DNA from: Vibrio rarus
Lineage (GTDB): Bacteria > Pseudomonadota > Gammaproteobacteria > Enterobacterales > Vibrionaceae
NCBI RefSeq assembly: GCF_024347075.1
Contig: NZ_AP024901.1
Coordinates: 620,001 to 684,000 of the forward strand
Direction of reading: 5' to 3'
Length of the DNA stretch: 64,000 bases
The notes under the pieces were generated by a model. The model was not told the origin of the DNA. It made no database searches and saw only the letters and a list, made by a program, of their open reading frames with translations. A program made the translations under genes and the position numbers. This document shows, piece after piece, positions 18,077 to 27,637 of the stretch (position 1 is its first letter; every line of letters begins with the position of its first letter).

Positions 18077-18592
18077 TTAGTGGCCATTAAAATTCGTATT
18101 CAATACTATGCCTAAGTCTATATTGCCAAATACCGAGTAAGGCAAAAATGTATTTTTATGATCTACATAGTTCAGCGAAATCCCGCCTCTGACCGCAAAA
18201 TAAGAATTAAATTTAAACACCACAGCAGTAGATGAAGATATACCATGACCACTGCGAGACTGAAGATCCCAAGCCAAGTCTCGGGAGCCAGTATAATCTA
18301 TGCTTCCTAGTTCAAATTGAAACTGTACTCTAGGCTCATACTTTAAAGGGTGCTGGATACCTATACGATAGGTATTCCACCTCTCTTCATCTGTAAAATA
18401 TCGGTACTCAATCTGCTCAACACTTGCATACAGCGTATTGTTACCAAACACATTTGTGATACCTAGTTGACCACCATAACCACTGATCCCTGTACCATAC
18501 ATAGGGCCAACGGTAATATGAGGGGAAAAGTGCAAATCGTGACCTTGCACCATAAATGGCATAAAAAGAACAATTATAAAACGCTTCATCAT
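18077..18592 (-). CDS. small outer-membrane beta-barrel-like protein, unknown
   Basis: About 171 residues from the ATG at 18592. A GTG at 18613 and an ATG at 18610 are also in frame, but the later start gives a cleaner signal peptide (MMKRFIIVLFMPFMVQG). The mature part is made of alternating polar and aromatic strands, such as TLYASVEQIEYRYF, RVQFQFELGSIDYTG and SYFAVRGGISLNYVDH. That is the pattern of a small eight-stranded outer-membrane barrel or an acyloxyacyl hydrolase/PagL-like fold. It ends in ..NTNFNGH, without the usual terminal aromatic. No closer assignment can be made. Confidence 0.6.
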   Translation of the reverse strand: MMKRFIIVLFMPFMVQGHDLHFSPHITVGPMYGTGISGYGGQLGITNVFGNNTLYASVEQIEYRYFTDEERWNTYRIGIQHPLKYEPRVQFQFELGSIDYTGSRDLAWDLQSRSGHGISSSTAVVFKFNSYFAVRGGISLNYVDHKNTFLPYSVFGNIDLGIVLNTNFNGH

Positions 18593-18871
18593 TAACGGCT
18601 TTTTTAACATCACAAGTTATTGCGCACACCTTGTGATTCGTGGGAAAATTTGCGCCGATAATAAAGCCCCACCCTCCCCTTGACTAATAAGTAAAGATTA
18701 CCAACATGATAGTCTTTACTTATTAGACTTTTGCCTTATCCCATTGACGCTGCGCTGAAATTAAACCCTGTCACTCATTAGCATTTTGCCGTCTTTTATG
18801 CAGCGAAATAGCCCTCGCTAATGATGCGTTTGCAGGGTAAAGTTATCCTTTATTTGTCACTAGGAACGTTT

Positions 18872-19462
18872 ATGAAAAACCAGCAGCAATATTACGATGA
18901 ACATTTTGCCAAACAGACCGATATTGCTCAGATTTTTCATGATATTGAGTTTGAAGAGTGCGAGTTTGTTGACTGTGATTTTTCCGAAACACAGTTTAAG
19001 CATTGTCAGTTTATTAATTGTCGCTTTGTTCGTTGTAATTTGAGCTTAATTAAAGTTCCCAACTGTCGTTGGTATCAGGTCACATTTTGTGAGAGTAAAC
19101 TGGTAGGCATCGACTGGACTACCGCGCACTGGCCCAGTTTTCACGCCGATAATGAACTGACATTTAAACAGTGTATTTTAAATGATTGCTCATGGTTTGG
19201 TTTGACCTTGCAAGAGTTAACTATGGTGGAGTGCAAACTGCATGACGCCGATTTTAGAGAGGGGGATTTTTCCTCATCTACCCTTACTTATTGCGATTTT
19301 ACTCACAGCCTGTTTATGCGCTCAAACCTTGAGAAAGTGAACTTTACCGAATCATCAAATATGGCTATTGATCTTAATAATAACCGCTTAGCAGGGGCCA
19401 AATTCTCTCGTTACGAAGCCCTAAGCCTGTTAGATAGCCTCGATATCGAACTGGTAGATTAA
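18872..19462 (+). CDS. pentapeptide-repeat protein (right-handed beta-helix)
   Basis: A 196-residue protein built of A(D/N)LXX-type repeats. Examples are FEECEF VDCDF SETQF KHCQF INCRF VRCNL (about 28-57), and later LHDAD FREGD FSSST LTYCD FTHSL FMRSN LEKVN F (about 125-165). Such proteins fold as a four-sided helix that can mimic DNA; Qnr relatives protect gyrase from quinolones. This one is shorter than Qnr (218) and richer in cysteine, so a gyrase role is only possible. The ATG at 18872 has TAGGAAC upstream and is preferred over the ATG at 18821. It converges on a LysR gene three bases past its stop. Confidence 0.8.
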   Translation: MKNQQQYYDEHFAKQTDIAQIFHDIEFEECEFVDCDFSETQFKHCQFINCRFVRCNLSLIKVPNCRWYQVTFCESKLVGIDWTTAHWPSFHADNELTFKQCILNDCSWFGLTLQELTMVECKLHDADFREGDFSSSTLTYCDFTHSLFMRSNLEKVNFTESSNMAIDLNNNRLAGAKFSRYEALSLLDSLDIELVD

Positions 19463-19465
19463 GCG

Positions 19466-20413
19466 TTACTGGTACAAGGTGGAATAATGAGGAATGTGGC
19501 TCTCCCAAATGGCGGGAGAACCAATATGATCTTCCACGTATCGAATAAATTCACTGGCGAGTAAGGTTTTTTTGCGATGCGGATACATAGCATAAATCCC
19601 CGTATCCATGGTGGATAATCGGTGATCGGTCAGCAATGGTAGCAATTTTGATTGTGCGATGGGTCGGTCTAAGTTAAATAGATCAATGAGCGCATAGCCC
19701 AAACCATCTTTTACTGCGCCCATCATAGTGCGTACATCGCTCACTTTATAATTGCCCTGCATTCTCAACGTCACCATATTAGATGAATGAGCGGTGTCAC
19801 TAATACGAACTCGGTCTAGGGTCACACTGCCATTGCTGTACACCACCGCAGGCAGCGCCAATAGTTGCTGAGGCGTTGTCGGTAATCCGTGCAGCTCTAC
19901 AAAATCCTCGGATGCTACCAATGCAAAATTGGTTTTAGCTATCTGCTTGGCAATGAGGTTTGACTCTTTTAGTTTCCCCACCCGAAAGGCCAGATCAAAT
20001 TGGTCTGCAATAATATCGACCCGTTTATCATCTAAGGACAAAATCACTTGTACATCAGGGTATTGCTTCATAAATCGCGTCACTACTGGTTGTAGGTACT
20101 GTTGGCCAAAAAAGATGGGGGAGGTAATACGCAATGTGCCTTTTGGCTCACTGTGATAGGAATCAGCAATGCTATGAATGTGAGTGAGGGTGTCCATAAG
20201 CACATGCGTTTGCTGTAAAATTTCCTCACCGGCAGAGGTGAGAGAGAAAGAGCGTGTAGAGCGATTTAATAACTGCACCCCAAGATCCGTTTCCAACTTT
20301 TTGATCTGTTTTGATAGCGCCGAGTTGTCCATATCGTGCAAGGCGGCGGCCTTTGTGAACGAACCTTGCTGCACCACATCGCGAAAAAGGGCCAACTGTA
20401 GACTCAATGACAT
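19466..20413 (-). CDS. LysR-family transcriptional regulator
   Basis: A 315-residue LysR-type regulator. The N-terminal winged helix-turn-helix is clear: LQLALFRDVVQQGSFTKAAA (about 5-24) and SALSKQIKKLETDLGVQLLNRSTR. A substrate-binding domain follows (about 90-300) starting GTLRITSPIFFGQQYL. It resembles the CrgA/YafC-like subgroup. No divergent target gene is close; upstream at 20544 is the end of another LysR gene, so its target is unknown. The stop is three bases from the convergent pentapeptide-repeat gene. Confidence 0.9.
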   Translation of the reverse strand: MSLSLQLALFRDVVQQGSFTKAAALHDMDNSALSKQIKKLETDLGVQLLNRSTRSFSLTSAGEEILQQTHVLMDTLTHIHSIADSYHSEPKGTLRITSPIFFGQQYLQPVVTRFMKQYPDVQVILSLDDKRVDIIADQFDLAFRVGKLKESNLIAKQIAKTNFALVASEDFVELHGLPTTPQQLLALPAVVYSNGSVTLDRVRISDTAHSSNMVTLRMQGNYKVSDVRTMMGAVKDGLGYALIDLFNLDRPIAQSKLLPLLTDHRLSTMDTGIYAMYPHRKKTLLASEFIRYVEDHIGSPAIWESHIPHYSTLYQ

Positions 20414-20543
20414 GCCACTCTCCTATGTTGTACCATTTTCACTCTCTACTGTATTGATTGCGCTTTACGCTTATTAAGCGCAAGTCCTGTAACCTCTGCC
20501 ATTTTAGACGTCAAAGGCGATGAAAGCCATCCTCTGAATCTCA

Positions 20544-21443
20544 TCAAAAACAGTGCCCTAGTGCCAAGTATCGCTGACGAATATGCTCAATCAACCTTTT
20601 TACTTTATTAGGGGGTTGGCGAGTAAAAGGGTACACCGCATAAATACCTAATTTTTTCCCCACCAAATCAGGAAAGATATCAATCAAATCGCCATTTAAA
20701 AAATCATCATACACCAAACACCTTGGCACATAAGCGATCCCGTGCCCACCCAGCGCAGAGCGACGTAATGCCGTGGCATTGTTAGTGGAAAACCCTCCAG
20801 ATACTTTCACTAGGTAGTTGCCATCAGCGCCCTTAAACTGCCATTCACTCGCTCCTGTGGTTTGATAGGCATACTGCAAACAGTTGTGCTTAACCAACTC
20901 ACGAGGATGATGCAGTTTGCCGTTTTGCGCAATATAGCTGGGCGACGCGCACACCACCCATTGTGAATCAATGATATGCCGTGCAATTAGGCTAGAATCT
21001 TCTAAGTATCCGGTACGGATCACCACGTCATACCCCCCTGAAATCAAATCCACAAAGCGATTTTCTAGGGACATATCCACCGATAACCCGGGGTTTTGAT
21101 TGCAAAACTCCGCGACCGCATCCGCCAAAATGAGCTCACCCGAAATCGTCGGCACCGACATCTTAATGTGCCCCGAAATATTCTGTCCCAACCCAGACAC
21201 CGCTTTTTTGGCTTCCTCAGTGGCTTGAGTCACACTTTTCGCTTTATTTAACAATATCTTACCCGCTTCTGTGAGGCTTAATTTGCGGGTGGTTCGATAC
21301 AGTAGTTGTGTCCCTGCATTTTGCTCTAATCGAGCAATTCTTTTGCTAACTACCGAATTTGTAAGGTTATTTTTTTCAGCTACCTTACTAAAGCTACCCA
21401 ATTCTATAACCTGAGAAAATAGAATTAAATCGTCTGCTCGCAT
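20544..21443 (-). CDS. LysR-family regulator, probable controller of the lactate operon
   Basis: A 299-residue LysR-type regulator. The DNA-binding part is DLILFSQVIELGSFSKVAEK (about 4-23) with NSVVSKRIARLEQNAGTQLL, and the effector domain covers about 88-295. It is divergent from lldP with a 163-base shared intergenic region containing a perfect GAAATAAT-N7-ATTATTTC palindrome next to its start. LysR genes often regulate the divergent operon, so control of lldP-lldD-dld is inferred from position. E. coli uses a GntR-type LldR instead; no such gene is seen here. Confidence 0.88.
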   Translation of the reverse strand: MRADDLILFSQVIELGSFSKVAEKNNLTNSVVSKRIARLEQNAGTQLLYRTTRKLSLTEAGKILLNKAKSVTQATEEAKKAVSGLGQNISGHIKMSVPTISGELILADAVAEFCNQNPGLSVDMSLENRFVDLISGGYDVVIRTGYLEDSSLIARHIIDSQWVVCASPSYIAQNGKLHHPRELVKHNCLQYAYQTTGASEWQFKGADGNYLVKVSGGFSTNNATALRRSALGGHGIAYVPRCLVYDDFLNGDLIDIFPDLVGKKLGIYAVYPFTRQPPNKVKRLIEHIRQRYLALGHCF

Positions 21444-21461
21444 GTTATTACATCATTTTTG

Positions 21462-21484
21462 GAAATAATCATTTTCATTATTTC
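21462..21484. promoter_or_regulatory. palindrome between LysR gene and lldP, candidate operator
   Basis: GAAATAAT (21462-21469) and ATTATTTC (21477-21484) are perfect inverse repeats with a 7-base spacer, 19 bases upstream of the LysR start. Size and place fit an autoregulatory LysR site. The binding protein is inferred, not shown. Confidence 0.45.
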
Positions 21485-21606
21485 TCTATATCAATAAAAA
21501 ATAAAGGATTAAATTCACGCTCGATTAACAAATTCATCACAAGATACTTTCATGGAGGTAACGTCAATGTTGTCCGTGCCATGCAAACGTACGAGGAAGG
21601 AAACCC

Positions 21607-23301
21607 ATGAGTGAAACCCTACTGGCCTTAGTGGCCTTCTCACCCATTGTCGTTGCGGCAATATTGTTAGTTGGCCTCAATTGGCCAGCTAAAAAAGCCA
21701 TGCCTGTGGCATTTGCTCTAACGGTGGCCATTGCACTGCTCTGTTGGGATATGTCAGCAAATCGCGTGATCGCTTCTATCTTTCAAGGCTTAGGCATTAC
21801 TGTCTCAGTATTGTGGATTGTCTTTGGTGCTATCTTCTTATTAAACACTCTCAAGCACACCGGAGCCATCACAGTTATACGCAATGGCTTTACTGATATC
21901 TCCTGTGACCGTCGCATACAAGCCATTATCATCGCTTGGTGTTTTGGTTCATTCATTGAAGGGGCTTCTGGATTTGGTACGCCGGCAGCTATTGCCGCGC
22001 CACTGTTAGTCGCCATTGGCTTCCCGGCCCTTGCCGCTGTGCTAATGGGCATGATGATACAGTCCACTCCAGTTTCGTTTGGCGCTGTGGGGACGCCCAT
22101 TATTGTCGGAGTCAACCGAGGATTAGATACCCACAACATTAGTGAGTCGCTACTGGTAAACGGCTCAACATGGGAGGCTTACCTACAACAAATCACCTCA
22201 AGTGTGGCCATTATTCACGCCATTGTGGGTACCCTAATTCCGGTATTAATGGCGGTGATGCTAACGCGTTTCTTTGGCAAAAATCGCAGTTGGAAAGAAG
22301 GGCTAGATATTCTGCCTTTCGCTGTATTTGCCGGCCTTGCATTTACTCTTCCTTACGCTTTAACTGGTGTCTTTCTTGGCCCTGAATTCCCGTCATTAAT
22401 TGGTGGAATGATTGGTTTGGCTATTGTGGTTACAGCAGCCAAAAAAGGTTTCTTAGTGCCTAAAAAGCCGTGGGACTTTGATAGCGAAGATAAATGGCCA
22501 GCAGAATGGTTAGGCTCTTTAAAGATTGATCTAAAAGAGAAAACAACCGGCACGCCAATGAGTTTGGCTAAAGCATGGGCCCCTTATGTCATGCTTGCTG
22601 TCATCCTTGTTGCTAGCCGTGTTAGCCCAGAGTTTAAAGGCATGCTACAAAGCGTGAGTCTTTCCTTCGCCAATATTTTAGGTGAAGTGGGTATCAGCAC
22701 ATCTATCCAACCGCTTTATTTACCGGGTGGCATCTTAGTCTTTGTGGCTTTGCTGGCTGTACTTTTGCAGTCCGGTGGTATGAAAGCCCTTAGCAATGCC
22801 TTTGGTGAGTCGAGTAAAACCCTCATCGGTGCTGGCTTTGTGTTGCTGTTTACCATTCCTATGGTACGCATCTTTATTAACTCTGGTATCAATGGGGCTG
22901 ATCTAGCGAGTATGCCGGTGACAACCGCAAACTTTGCCTCCGCTCTCGTTGGTGGCGCCTTCCCTATGCTCAGTGCCACCATTGGTGCTCTAGGGGCCTT
23001 CATTGCAGGGTCAAATACCGTCTCTAACATGATGTTTAGCCAGTTCCAGTTTGAAGTGGCGCAAACTCTGAATATCTCCACTGTCATTATGGTAGCCCTA
23101 CAAGCCATAGGCGCAGCGGCAGGTAACATGATTGCCATTCACAACGTGGTGGCTGCATCGGCAACGGTTGGCCTGTTAGGTCGTGAAGGGGCGGTATTGC
23201 GCAAAACCATTATTCCAACCATCTACTACCTCATCATGACGGGCATTATCGGCATGCTCATCATTTATGGATTGCAATTTAGCGACCTGTTAATGACCTA
23301 A
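21607..23301 (+). CDS. lldP: L-lactate permease LldP
   Basis: LldP imports lactate (and glycolate) with protons across the inner membrane. The 564-residue product is slightly longer than E. coli LldP (551) and is hydrophobic throughout, consistent with 12 or more helices. Family landmarks are [20 protein letters not shown] (about 117-136), [17 protein letters not shown] (about 148-164) and [17 protein letters not shown] (about 461-477). A strong AGGAAGGA ribosome binding site precedes the ATG. It begins the lldP-lldD-dld operon, and a hairpin lies between it and lldD. Confidence 0.95.
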   Translation: MSETLLALVAFSPIVVAAILLVGLNWPAKKAMPVAFALTVAIALLCWDMSANRVIASIFQGLGITVSVLWIVFGAIFLLNTLKHTGAITVIRNGFTDISCDRRIQAIIIAWCFGSFIEGASGFGTPAAIAAPLLVAIGFPALAAVLMGMMIQSTPVSFGAVGTPIIVGVNRGLDTHNISESLLVNGSTWEAYLQQITSSVAIIHAIVGTLIPVLMAVMLTRFFGKNRSWKEGLDILPFAVFAGLAFTLPYALTGVFLGPEFPSLIGGMIGLAIVVTAAKKGFLVPKKPWDFDSEDKWPAEWLGSLKIDLKEKTTGTPMSLAKAWAPYVMLAVILVASRVSPEFKGMLQSVSLSFANILGEVGISTSIQPLYLPGGILVFVALLAVLLQSGGMKALSNAFGESSKTLIGAGFVLLFTIPMVRIFINSGINGADLASMPVTTANFASALVGGAFPMLSATIGALGAFIAGSNTVSNMMFSQFQFEVAQTLNISTVIMVALQAIGAAAGNMIAIHNVVAASATVGLLGREGAVLRKTIIPTIYYLIMTGIIGMLIIYGLQFSDLLMT

Positions 23302-23313
23302 CTGTGGCAAAAA

Positions 23314-23337
23314 ATAAGGGCGCATATGTGCCCTTAT
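23314..23337 (+). terminator. hairpin between lldP and lldD
   Basis: ATAAGGGC (23314-23321) pairs with GCCCTTAT (23330-23337) around an 8-base loop, followed by CTTGTT rather than a T-run. It lies 13 bases past the lldP stop. It may be a weak terminator or an mRNA stability element that lowers lldD expression relative to the permease. Confidence 0.5.
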
Positions 23338-23410
23338 CTTGTTCCCTATACTCAAAGCGCCAGCAACTTCTGACCCTTATTTCAATCACGAAGATACGAG
23401 AACAGCAATT

Positions 23411-24547
23411 ATGATTATTTCCTCTTCCACTGATTACCGCGCTGTAGCTAAAAAAAAGCTGCCTCCTTTCTTATTCCACTACATTGATGGTGGTTCCTAT
23501 GATGAACGTACCTTAAAGCACAATACCCAAGATCTTGCCGAGGTGGCACTTAGGCAACGGGTGCTAAGAAATATGTCCGATCTCAGTTTAGAGACAGAAC
23601 TGTTTGGCGAAAAACTGGCCATGCCCATTGCCTTAGCTCCTGTTGGGCTCACGGGTATGTATGCCCGTCGTGGTGAAGTACAAGCGGCCAAAGCGGCCGA
23701 GAAAAAAGGCATTCCATTTACCCTATCCACGGTATCCGTTTGTCCTATTGAAGAAGTGGCCCCTGCCATTGAGCGCCCTATGTGGTTTCAGCTTTATGTG
23801 TTGAAAGATCGCGGGTTTATGCGCAATGTGTTACAGCGGGCGAAAGCCGCTGGCGTCACCACCTTAGTCTTTACCGTTGATATGCCCGTCCCCGGCGCCC
23901 GTTACCGAGATATGCATTCGGGCATGAGCGGACCTAATGCTCATCTGCGTCGCATGGCGCAATCTGTGTGCCACCCAAGCTGGGCATGGGATGTGGGCGT
24001 GTTAGGTAAACCTCACGATCTGGGCAACATTTCGACTTATCGTGGTAAACCCACCAAACTTGAAGATTATATCGGTTGGCTAGGTGACAATTTTGATCCC
24101 TCTATTTCTTGGAAAGATCTGCAGTGGATTCGTGACAGTTGGCAAGGGTCAATGGTCATTAAAGGCATTTTAGATGAAGAAGATGCCAAAGATGCGGTTC
24201 GCTTTGGCGCGGATGGTATTGTGGTATCTAACCATGGCGGGCGCCAACTTGATGGGGTGTTATCCACGGCAAAAGCCCTTCCTCGTATCGCAGATGCCGT
24301 TAAAGGAGAGATAAAAATCCTTGCCGATTCAGGCATTCGCACCGGCCTTGATGTGGTCAGAATGCTGGCATTAGGGGCCGATTGCACCTTACTAGGACGC
24401 TCATTTGTTTACGCTTTGGCTGCTCAAGGGGGGCAAGGGGTGGAGAACTTATTGGATCTCTACCAAAAAGAGATGCGCGTCGCCATGACATTGACCGGAG
24501 CCAAATCCATACAAGAGCTCAATAGCGACTCTCTGATCACACTGTAA
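23411..24547 (+). CDS. lldD: L-lactate dehydrogenase LldD (FMN-dependent, quinone-linked)
   Basis: LldD oxidises L-lactate to pyruvate at the inner membrane and passes electrons to quinone. The ATG at 23411 gives 378 residues starting [28 protein letters not shown], matching the E. coli start; an upstream in-frame ATG at 23339 would add unrelated residues. FMN and active-site stretches are intact: [51 protein letters not shown] and [11 protein letters not shown] with the catalytic His. The length is about 18 residues under E. coli LldD. It is the second gene of the lactate operon. Confidence 0.95.
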   Translation: MIISSSTDYRAVAKKKLPPFLFHYIDGGSYDERTLKHNTQDLAEVALRQRVLRNMSDLSLETELFGEKLAMPIALAPVGLTGMYARRGEVQAAKAAEKKGIPFTLSTVSVCPIEEVAPAIERPMWFQLYVLKDRGFMRNVLQRAKAAGVTTLVFTVDMPVPGARYRDMHSGMSGPNAHLRRMAQSVCHPSWAWDVGVLGKPHDLGNISTYRGKPTKLEDYIGWLGDNFDPSISWKDLQWIRDSWQGSMVIKGILDEEDAKDAVRFGADGIVVSNHGGRQLDGVLSTAKALPRIADAVKGEIKILADSGIRTGLDVVRMLALGADCTLLGRSFVYALAAQGGQGVENLLDLYQKEMRVAMTLTGAKSIQELNSDSLITL

Positions 24548-24592
24548 ATAAGCACCATTTTCAGCGCTGTAATATAAAACTAGGACGACTCC

Positions 24593-27445
24593 ATGGCCCA
24601 GACACTCTCAGACGGCACTTATCAACAACTTGCAACACGGCTGGCGCAAAAAATTGCTGCCGAGCGCATCATTACTCAACAGGCAAAGCGACTGGCTTAT
24701 GGTACCGATGCCAGTTTTTATCGACTCATTCCAAACATTGTATTGCAACTGAAAAACCTTGATGAAGTGATCTTTGCCATCCATTGTTGTGGCGAATTTG
24801 CTGTGCACTGCACTTTTCGCGCCGCCGGTACCAGTTTATCAGGCCAAGCATTATCTGACTCCGTATTAATTACCTTAACCGACGATTGGCGTGGTCATGA
24901 AATACTCGATGAAGGGCGCAAGATTGTCCTTCAACCGGGAGTTATCGGCGCAGATGCCAACAAATACTTAGCGCCTTACCAGCGTAAAATCGGCCCTGAT
25001 CCGGCGTCTATCAATACCTGTAAAATAGGTGGTATCGCGGCCAATAATGCCAGTGGAATGTGTTGTGGAACCGCGCATAACTCGTACAAAACCGTTGCCA
25101 GCATGAAACTCGTATTAAGCGATGGCACCTACCTTGATACGGGATCAAAACAGAGCGTTTCTGAATTTATCGCCCGCAAACCAGAGCTGATTAAAGAGAT
25201 ACAAGCCTTGTGTGATAGCGTAAAAGATAACCCGCAACTAGCGAACAAAATTAAGCACAAATACCGCTTAAAAAATACCACAGGCTACGCGTTAAATGCC
25301 TTAGTAGACTATCAAAACCCCATTGATGTGCTGCAACATTTAATGATTGGCTCAGAAGGCACGCTCGGCTTTATTGCTGAGATCACCTATAACACCGTTA
25401 TTGAACACGCCCATAAAGCCTCTGCGCTGTTGGTATTTTCGACCATAGAAGAAGCCAGTCTGGCGGTCACCGAGTTGTCTAAACTGCCCGTTGCCGCAGT
25501 AGAATTAATGGATGGACGGGCGCTACGCTCCGTGGCAGATAACGCTGGCATGCCCACCTTTATCCAAACATTGGATAACGATGCCACCGCTCTATTGATT
25601 GAATCTCATGGGAGCACGCAACAGGAGTTAAATGCTCAGTGTGATACTGTGATGCAAACCCTTTGCGATTACACCATTATTCAATCTGTCCCCTTTACTA
25701 GCGACAGCACTACAGTGGCCACCCTATGGGGGATCCGTAAAGGCATGTTTCCTGCGGTAGGTGCGGTACGTGAAGTGGGCACAACCGTCATTATTGAAGA
25801 CGTGGCCTTCCCTGTGGAAAACTTAGCCAATGGCATTCGCGATCTGCAAGCACTGTTTGATAAGTACCTGTACAGTGAGGCGATCATTTTCGGCCATGCC
25901 TTAGAAGGCAACCTGCATTTTGTCTTTACCCAAGGCTTTGATAAACCATCCGAAATTGAGCGATACGGCCACTTTATGGATGATGTCGCCGAATTAGTGG
26001 CGGTTAAGTATCAAGGGTCATTAAAGGCAGAACACGGCACGGGACGCAATATGGCGCCGTATGTAGAACTGGAGTGGGGGCAAGAGGGTTACGCCTTAAT
26101 GCAGCAGATCAAAACCCTATTTGATCCGCAAGGGCTATTTAACCCTGGAGTTATTATTAACCACAACCCGCATTCGCACCTTGAAAATCTCAAACCGATG
26201 CCTGCCGCAGACGCCATTATCGACCGCTGTATTGAGTGTGGGTTTTGTGAGCCTGTGTGTCCATCAAGAACTTTAACCTTGTCTCCTCGACAACGCATTG
26301 TGCTGTACCGTGAATTGCAACGTAGGAAAAATGCTGGGGAAACAGCGTCATACTCAGAGCTTGAACAGACCTTTAACTATCAAGGTGTTGACACCTGTGC
26401 CGCCACCGGTCTCTGCGCAGAGCGCTGCCCGGTGGGCATTAACACCGGTGATCTTATTAAGCAGTTGCGCACGGCCAAATATCAACAGCTATCCCCGATT
26501 GTTAAATGGACCGCCAAATGGACCGCTGACCACTTTGCCAGCACCAGTAAACTGGCAAAAACAGGATTAAAGATCAATCAGTCAGCGGCAAAAGTGCTCG
26601 GTGAAAAAACCGTGGCTAAAGTGGCCAATGGCCTACGCTCTGTCAGCAAAGATTGCACTCCTATTTGGTTAAAAGAGTACCCTCAAGCTAATCATTTTGA
26701 CCTACAAACTGAAGCGCTTAATAGCCCGCATAATGACCATAAAAAAGTGGTGTACATGCCATCGTGCGCCAGCCGTAATATGGGCCAGCAAAACGATGCG
26801 CCAGACCAAAGACCCTTAACCGAGGTCACGCTTTCATTGCTCAATAAAGCCGGCTTTGAGGTCATTATTCCCCAGCAATTAAACGAACAATGTTGCGGTA
26901 TGCCGTATGACAGCAAAGGGATAAACGACCTTGCATCCAACAAGGCCCGTCAACTAGAAGCGGTATTGTGGCAAGCCAGCGAACAAGGAAAATACCCTGT
27001 ACTGATGGATACCAGCCCTTGCGCAAAACGCAGCATTGAGCAATTTAGTCAGCCCCTAGAGATATTGGAACCCGCTGGATTTGCCGAGCGATACTTACTC
27101 GACCATTTAGCCATCACGCCCTTAGATGAACCGGTCATGTTGCATGTCACTTGCAGTTCACGACGTATGGGGCTAGAACCCACTCTACGCACTCTAGCCA
27201 ATGCTTGCACCTCAAAGGTGATCGTGCCTGAGCATATTCAATGCTGTGGCTGGGCGGGGGATAAAGGTTTTACCACCCCAGAGCTCAACCGAGCGGCGGT
27301 GCACTCTCTTAAAGAGCAAGTGCCTGACCAATGCCGTCGCGGTTTTAGTAACAGTAAAACCTGTGAAATTGGTTTATCACATCACAGCGGCGTGCCCTAC
27401 CAATCTATTTTGTATTTGCTCGATGAGGTCTCTAGCGCTCCATAA
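24593..27445 (+). CDS. D-lactate dehydrogenase, FAD and Fe-S type (Dld-II)
   Basis: A 950-residue flavo-iron-sulfur enzyme. It resembles the Dld-II type D-lactate dehydrogenase described in Shewanella, which replaces the flavin-only Dld. The order is: PCMH-type FAD domain (about 40-270; FRAAGTSLSGQ and GIAANNASGMCCG), FAD-oxidase C-terminal domain with LKAEHGTGRNMAPYVE (about 480-495), first 4Fe-4S motif CIECGFCEPVCPS (about 544-556), second CAATGLCAERCPVGI (about 602-616), and two CCG domains (CCGMPYDSKG and CCGWAGDKGF). All cysteines expected are present. It ends the lldP-lldD-dld operon, so cells can use both lactate isomers. A strong terminator follows. Confidence 0.9.
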   Translation: MAQTLSDGTYQQLATRLAQKIAAERIITQQAKRLAYGTDASFYRLIPNIVLQLKNLDEVIFAIHCCGEFAVHCTFRAAGTSLSGQALSDSVLITLTDDWRGHEILDEGRKIVLQPGVIGADANKYLAPYQRKIGPDPASINTCKIGGIAANNASGMCCGTAHNSYKTVASMKLVLSDGTYLDTGSKQSVSEFIARKPELIKEIQALCDSVKDNPQLANKIKHKYRLKNTTGYALNALVDYQNPIDVLQHLMIGSEGTLGFIAEITYNTVIEHAHKASALLVFSTIEEASLAVTELSKLPVAAVELMDGRALRSVADNAGMPTFIQTLDNDATALLIESHGSTQQELNAQCDTVMQTLCDYTIIQSVPFTSDSTTVATLWGIRKGMFPAVGAVREVGTTVIIEDVAFPVENLANGIRDLQALFDKYLYSEAIIFGHALEGNLHFVFTQGFDKPSEIERYGHFMDDVAELVAVKYQGSLKAEHGTGRNMAPYVELEWGQEGYALMQQIKTLFDPQGLFNPGVIINHNPHSHLENLKPMPAADAIIDRCIECGFCEPVCPSRTLTLSPRQRIVLYRELQRRKNAGETASYSELEQTFNYQGVDTCAATGLCAERCPVGINTGDLIKQLRTAKYQQLSPIVKWTAKWTADHFASTSKLAKTGLKINQSAAKVLGEKTVAKVANGLRSVSKDCTPIWLKEYPQANHFDLQTEALNSPHNDHKKVVYMPSCASRNMGQQNDAPDQRPLTEVTLSLLNKAGFEVIIPQQLNEQCCGMPYDSKGINDLASNKARQLEAVLWQASEQGKYPVLMDTSPCAKRSIEQFSQPLEILEPAGFAERYLLDHLAITPLDEPVMLHVTCSSRRMGLEPTLRTLANACTSKVIVPEHIQCCGWAGDKGFTTPELNRAAVHSLKEQVPDQCRRGFSNSKTCEIGLSHHSGVPYQSILYLLDEVSSAP

Positions 27446-27468
27446 AACGCTTAACCTGTAAGCCACGC

Positions 27469-27500
27469 AAAAGGGTCATGCAATTATGCATGACCCTTTT
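27469..27500 (+). terminator. terminator after the lactate operon
   Basis: AAAAGGGTCATGCA (27469-27482) pairs with TGCATGACCCTTTT (27487-27500), a 14-bp perfect stem with a 4-base loop ending in TTTT. It lies 23 bases past the stop. Confidence 0.88.
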
Positions 27501-27551
27501 CATTGCAACCTTTTAATTAAAACGCGATGAGCTCTTAATACTAGTCACACG

Positions 27552-27632
27552 AAGTAAGTGATCAGAAATAGCGCAGGAAAAACGCAGTTATCCAGAGTTT
27601 CAACAAGCGAGAATGACCCGCTATTTAGTACG
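27552..27632. repeat. second, degenerate copy of the MITE-like repeat
   Basis: AAGTAAGTGATCA, then GCAGTTATCC, then GAATGACCCGCTATTTAGTACG appear in the same order as in the element at 6956-7096, but the spacing is shorter and the ATACCAA ends are not recognisable. It sits between the lactate terminator and the 3' end of the RND pump gene. Confidence 0.6.
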
Positions 27633-27637
27633 TTTAA

